A DNA stretch of 23,524 nucleotides from positions 1 to 23,524 of the IMG/VR virus record IMGVR_UViG_3300008625_000077. One strand, written 5' to 3'. This DNA is from a virus. Positions within the stretch are counted from its first letter, which is position 1, and every line of letters begins with the position of its first letter. The notes under the pieces were generated by a model that was given only the letters and a program-made list of their open reading frames with translations, made no database searches and was not told the origin of the DNA. Below, piece by piece: positions 20,925 to 23,524 of this stretch. The position numbers were made by a program, and so were the translations under genes.

Positions 20925-21070
20925 ATTGTTATTACTATATAGAGAAATTTTTTTATTTTTCTAAACCCCATGGAAAAATGCCAATATGTCCAATAATCCA
21001 ATAATACCCTTATATAGTAAGGACTTAGGGGTTATTGGGTGTTTATCGGTTATTGGCAACTGCCAATAAT
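20925..21070. repeat. 146-bp divergent-region element, copy B
   Basis: Second copy of the element at 6336-6481, same length and orientation. It keeps the ATTGTTATTACTATATAGAG start, the CTAAACCCCATG block, the CCAATA hexamer array and the terminal dyad TTATTGGCA-AC-TGCCAATAA at 21050-21069. The middle (about 21019-21043) differs from copy A. It fills nearly all of the gap between the leftward replication promoter (20872-20900) and the rightward helicase promoter (21082-21110). The remaining few dozen bases of the 306-bp gap hold only these promoters and leaders. Confidence 0.85.
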
Positions 21071-21081
21071 TTATTTCCAAG

Positions 21082-21110
21082 TTTACATATTTAATCCGCC
21101 GGCGTATAAT
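21082..21110 (+). promoter_or_regulatory. Rightward sigma-70 promoter of the SF2 helicase
   Basis: TTTACA at 21082-21087, 17-bp spacer, TATAAT at 21105-21110. The spacer lacks the ACCGA half-site but contains the palindrome CGCCGGCG. The -35 box lies 12 bp after the dyad of the 146-bp element, so a protein bound there could activate or block it. Confidence 0.8.
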
Positions 21111-21145
21111 ATATAATAACAATTACCCACCAGAAAGGAGAATAT

Positions 21146-22585
21146 ATGAAGTTCAAAACAACACCCTATGCCCACCAATTAGAAGCCTTCAACAGAAGCT
21201 GCGACCAACCAGCCTTTGCTTACTTCATGGAAATGGGCACAGGTAAATCAAAAGTTCTTATTGATAATATTGCATATTTATATTATAAATCAGAAATAAA
21301 TGCTGCCATCATCTTTGCTCCTAAGGGAGCATATAGGAACTGGACAAATATCGAACTAGGTAAGCACACGCCTGATGATATTACTATGACCTTTGCTTAC
21401 TGGACACCTAATCCTAAGAAAAACGAAAAAGATGCGTTGCTCTCTGTCCTTCAACAAGGTAGTGATACACTAAAGGTCCTTGTAATGAACACAGAAAGTC
21501 TGTCTACGACTAAAGGAACGAAGTTTGCTCAACAATTTTTAATGCGCCACCACACATTAATGGCGATAGATGAGTCAACGGGGATCAAAAATTATAAAGC
21601 AAAACGAACAAAAGCTGCTCTTAATATTGGTAGACGAGCAAAGTATCGACGTATTTTAACAGGTGAACCTGTTACCAAGAGTCCGTTAGATCTGTATAGT
21701 CAAATGGCTTTCCTCAATCCTAACATTATTGGTCATACCTCATTCTATTCTTTTCGAAATAGATATGCAATCTTAAAACAACGCTATACAAATGCAAGGA
21801 CATTCACAGAAGTAACAGGTTATAAAAATATTGAGGAATTACAAGCACGTATACAAATAGCCTCTTATCGCGTACGTAAAGAAACATGCTTAGATCTACC
21901 TCCAAAGATATATACTACTAGAGAAGTTGAGTTAACTGCTGAGCAAAAGAAAATCTACAAAGATCTTGTTAAACGCAGTCGAGCTGAACTAACAGAAAAA
22001 GGAAAGTTTGGTGTAGTGTCTACGCCTATGGTTATCACAAAGATATTACGACTACATCAGGTGGTTTGTGGCACATTAAAAGATGATAACGGGGAGTTAC
22101 ATAGTATAAATAGTAATAGAGTTAAGTCGCTTATGGAACTTCTGGAGGAAGTAGATGGAAACGTTATTATTTGGTGTAACTATATTGCTGACATTCACAA
22201 CATATCTAATGCTTTATCTAAGGAATACGGGCCAGAGTCTGTGGTCCCTTATTACGGAGCAGTTAGTTCTGATGATAGAGTTGAAGCTGTCGATAGGTTT
22301 CAATCAGGAGAAGCACAATTCTTCGTAGGTCAATCACGTACAGGAGGTTTTGGTCTAACCCTTACTAAGGCCACCACTGTTATATACTTCTCTAATAATT
22401 ATGATTTGGAAGTTAGACTACAATCAGAAGATCGTGCACATAGAATTGGCCAAGATGTTTCTGTTACATATGTCGATATGATTTCACCAGGAACAATTGA
22501 TGAGAAGATTATCCAAGCATTAAAAGCTAAGCGCAATCTATCAACAAAAGTTATGGGAGATGATTGGAGAGACTGGATAAAATAA
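21146..22585 (+). CDS. SF2 helicase, SNF2-like
   Basis: The 479-aa protein has the two RecA-like halves of SNF2-type superfamily 2 ATPases. The first half shows motif I GTGKS (31-35), the DEST box (142-145) in place of DEAH/DEGH, and the motif III region LTGEPV. The second half has FFVGQSRTGGFGLTLTKA (motif V) and RAHRIGQ (motif VI), the SNF2 signature end. It would translocate on DNA to remodel forks or displace bound proteins. The start has AAAGGAG seven bases upstream. It is the only rightward gene in this part and has its own promoter, opposite the other replication genes. Confidence 0.9.
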   Translation: MKFKTTPYAHQLEAFNRSCDQPAFAYFMEMGTGKSKVLIDNIAYLYYKSEINAAIIFAPKGAYRNWTNIELGKHTPDDITMTFAYWTPNPKKNEKDALLSVLQQGSDTLKVLVMNTESLSTTKGTKFAQQFLMRHHTLMAIDESTGIKNYKAKRTKAALNIGRRAKYRRILTGEPVTKSPLDLYSQMAFLNPNIIGHTSFYSFRNRYAILKQRYTNARTFTEVTGYKNIEELQARIQIASYRVRKETCLDLPPKIYTTREVELTAEQKKIYKDLVKRSRAELTEKGKFGVVSTPMVITKILRLHQVVCGTLKDDNGELHSINSNRVKSLMELLEEVDGNVIIWCNYIADIHNISNALSKEYGPESVVPYYGAVSSDDRVEAVDRFQSGEAQFFVGQSRTGGFGLTLTKATTVIYFSNNYDLEVRLQSEDRAHRIGQDVSVTYVDMISPGTIDEKIIQALKAKRNLSTKVMGDDWRDWIK

Positions 22586-22672
22586 AGCCTCGGAGTGACT
22601 AGTTCCGAGGCTTAAGATCCATCTTCGAGGAGAAACGCTCTTGAGGAGAGGACATTAGTAAGAAGAGTGGAT
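22576..22672 (-). ncRNA. Candidate small antisense RNA with anti-ribosome-binding-site seed
   Basis: A consensus minus-strand promoter (22679-22707) points at this stretch, which ends in a U-tailed hairpin (22585-22613), predicting an RNA of about 97 nt. Its middle contains GCGTTTCTCCT (complement of 22628-22638). This pairs fully with the leader AGGAGAAACGC of the small gene at 7526. It pairs over 9-10 bases with the leaders of the DUF932, methyltransferase, polymerase, helix-turn-helix, 257-aa and 185-aa genes. A second CTCCT follows the same logic at 22644-22648. Promoter, length, seed and terminator fit a trans-acting regulator of translation. It could instead be the remnant of a lost rightward gene's ribosome-binding site. 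Confidence 0.5.
22585..22613 (-). terminator. Intrinsic terminator, U-tail on minus strand, after the SF2 helicase gene
   Basis: AAGCCTCGGA (22585-22594) and TCCGAGGCTT (22604-22613) form a perfect 10-bp stem with a 9-base loop. On the minus strand the stem runs into TTTATTTTAT, a good U-tract; on the plus strand no T-run follows. It therefore stops leftward transcripts (the small RNA and any read-through from 22717-23524) and adds a 3' hairpin to the helicase mRNA. Confidence 0.8.
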
Positions 22673-22678
22673 AATTGT

Positions 22679-22707
22679 ATTATACCAAACGATATTATTA
22701 ATGTAAA
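22679..22707 (-). promoter_or_regulatory. Leftward sigma-70 promoter just upstream of a terminator
   Basis: On the minus strand TTTACA (22702-22707), exactly 17 bp, TATAAT (22679-22684), the same form as the strongest promoters in the window. It lies in the gap after the stop of the 51-aa gene. The only thing downstream before the terminator at 22585-22613 is the candidate small RNA. Confidence 0.8.
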
Positions 22708-22716
22708 CAGTATTGG

Positions 22717-22872
22717 CTAATTAACCCGATTAGTACAGTCACATGGCGGACATACCATCTGCTGTGGTATAGACATCATCTGTCTTGGCATATCCATCAT
22801 TTGAAAGAAAGCATAACTTGCTGTTGCTGTAATCATTCCAATGCCAAATACTATGGCGCATCTTTTATTCAT
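22717..22872 (-). CDS. Small membrane-anchored protein with Cys-rich tail, 51 aa
   Basis: The frame encodes a basic start (MNKRC), one hydrophobic segment (AIVFGIGMITATASYAFF, residues 6-23), a Met/Gln-rich stretch and a CPPCDC tail near the end. Topology suggests a signal-anchor with the tail outside the cytoplasm. It overlaps the upstream holin-like gene stop as ATGA (22869-22872), so it is probably translated by coupling. Possible roles include a spanin-like or lysis-accessory protein; there is no lipobox to support an outer-membrane spanin. Confidence 0.6.
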   Translation of the reverse strand: MNKRCAIVFGIGMITATASYAFFQMMDMPRQMMSIPQQMVCPPCDCTNRVN

Positions 22873-23297
22873 TTTCCCTTCGCTAATTGCGCTCCAAAGT
22901 AGAACTCAACAATCATTGTCGCCCACTTAAAGATCTCTTCATACTTAACCATAGCTTCTACTGTTATATAGGTTGTTGTCTCTGGTTCTTCTATCATCCC
23001 ATACAACCAGCTAGTGCCTTTCTCTACTACTGGGATAGCAACTTCAATACCAAATAGCCCTGCTAGTGGATATAAAGCTACCAAGCCAAGAATAGAAAAC
23101 ACCAACACTCTACGGTTAAGGGCAGCCATAGGGCTTTCCTTGTTTGCCTGTGCTCTAGCTTTTTCTAAAGCCTCATTATTAACCTGATTACCTTGTATAG
23201 CCAGCTTAAACGCTTCATGGTTTTGCTGTGATTTAATTGCAATCAGCTTAGCAATAAAGCCTAAAATAATAGGTATAACATTAGTCAGTAATGCCAT
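22869..23297 (-). CDS. Inner-membrane protein, holin-like candidate, 142 aa
   Basis: Three hydrophobic segments are visible: residues 4-21 (LTNVIPIILGFIAKLIAI), about 64-86 (RVLVFSILGLVALYPLAGLFG) and a C-terminal WATMIVEFYFGAQLAK. A charged helix with NHEAFKLAIQG lies between the first two. Small three-segment proteins ending F-FG---AKGK are common near phage lysis genes, so a holin role is possible. I chose ATG 23297, which overlaps the stop of the 35-aa gene by one base and has GAGGTGG upstream; GTG at 23300 is the alternative. Confidence 0.65.
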   Translation of the reverse strand: MALLTNVIPIILGFIAKLIAIKSQQNHEAFKLAIQGNQVNNEALEKARAQANKESPMAALNRRVLVFSILGLVALYPLAGLFGIEVAIPVVEKGTSWLYGMIEEPETTTYITVEAMVKYEEIFKWATMIVEFYFGAQLAKGK

Positions 23298-23404
23298 CAC
23301 TTAAACCACCTCTTAATGATATTCCAATAGTGTTTAAAACAGTTAGCAGGACATACCTCAACATACACCCCTCTAGCATTACGATACATCTTAGTCTTTT
23401 TCAT
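23297..23404 (-). CDS. Tiny basic protein, 35 aa
   Basis: Starts MKKTKMYRNARGVYVEVCP and ends with a basic aromatic tail (YWNIIKRWFK). It is preceded by GGGGGAG six bases before ATG 23404, one of the best ribosome-binding sites in the window, and its TGA overlaps the next ATG. Coupling and site strength support a real gene despite the length. Function unknown. Confidence 0.55.
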   Translation of the reverse strand: MKKTKMYRNARGVYVEVCPANCFKHYWNIIKRWFK

Positions 23405-23413
23405 ATTCTCCCC

Positions 23414-23479
23414 CTAGCAACAGTACAGATACGGAAAGAACAAAGTACAGTCTGCTATCGGCACTAGATAATCAATCAT
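23414..23479 (-). CDS. Very short frame, 21 aa (uncertain)
   Basis: ATG 23479 overlaps the stop of the gene at the right edge as ATGA. It encodes a hydrophobic peptide ending LFFPYLYCC before a TAG, just upstream of the strong ribosome-binding site of the next small gene. No ribosome-binding site of its own. It may be chance. Confidence 0.25.
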   Translation of the reverse strand: MIDYLVPIADCTLFFPYLYCC

Positions 23480-23524
23480 CCAATCGTCTTTAATGTTTCA
23501 ATAAAACCTATTTCAGTCATTAAG
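23476..23524 (-). CDS. C-terminal end of a gene cut by the right window edge
   Basis: An open frame enters from the right edge and ends TEIGFIETLKTIG before TGA at 23476-23478. There is an in-frame ATG at 23520, but the frame is open to the edge and no ribosome-binding site can be judged. Too short to identify. Confidence 0.35.
   Translation of the reverse strand, partial: LMTEIGFIETLKTIG

Noticed and set aside
22619-22654. Short peptide frame (starting ATG, about 18 codons) within the candidate small RNA
   Set aside because: There is no Shine-Dalgarno sequence before its ATG and the composition is unremarkable. The RNA features explain the stretch better, though a dual-function RNA is not excluded.
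1-23524. CRISPR arrays, insertion sequences, integrase or attachment sites
   Set aside because: No regularly spaced short repeats, transposase-like proteins, terminal inverted repeats or integrase motifs were seen. The only long repeat is the pair of 146-bp control elements.

Overview
This window is part of the genome of a tailed bacteriophage, most likely a podovirus. It carries a terminase, a podovirus-type head-tail connector portal, a Bbp19-like small protein, scaffold and capsid genes, and a compact replication and nucleotide-metabolism module. No rRNA, tRNA, integrase or phage RNA polymerase gene was seen. The sequence is A+T-rich (about 40% GC by eye). Its promoters have the bacterial sigma-70 form (TTTACA, 17 bp, TATAAT) and one early leader holds a near-perfect rrn-type boxA. 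I infer that host RNA polymerase does the transcription and that the host is probably a gammaproteobacterium. That host assignment is an inference.

Layout. (1) 1-6212, all leftward: packaging and head genes in transcription order terminase small-subunit candidate, terL, a Pro-rich small protein, portal, Bbp19-like protein, scaffold-like protein, major capsid protein, a small structural protein, and the start of a head-tail adaptor cut by the window edge. (2) 6213-6973, about 760 bp without genes: a weak leftward promoter, a 146-bp element with an iteron-like array, a very GC-rich island of about 90 bp, a strong rightward promoter and a boxA-like site. (3) 6974-9118, rightward: small genes in two transcription units, each ending in a terminator; they include two tiny membrane proteins and a helix-turn-helix protein. 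(4) 9166-20839, leftward: a long run of overlapping genes for a PD-(D/E)XK nuclease, family A DNA polymerase, dCMP deaminase, a thymidylate-synthase-fold enzyme that looks like a dCMP hydroxymethylase, a dNMP kinase-like protein, a MazG-like pyrophosphatase, a methyltransferase, a DUF932 protein, an SF1 helicase, an archaeo-eukaryotic-type primase and a possible ssDNA-binding protein. (5) 20840-21145: a second copy of the 146-bp element between divergent promoters. (6) 21146-22585, rightward: an SNF2-like SF2 helicase. (7) 22717-23524, leftward: small, mostly membrane proteins, possibly lysis-related.

How the parts may work together. The two copies of the 146-bp element sit at the two points where transcription diverges, so they look like shared control sites or origins. 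The nucleotide genes recall the T4 set that replaces cytosine with hydroxymethylcytosine: hydroxymethylase, kinase, NTP pyrophosphatase and dCMP deaminase. The most unusual signal is at 22576-22672 on the minus strand. A perfect promoter lies about 90 bp from a U-tailed hairpin, and the RNA between them would carry an 11-nt match to the complement of the phage's own recurring ribosome-binding leader AGGAGAAACG(C). This could be a phage-encoded antisense small RNA.
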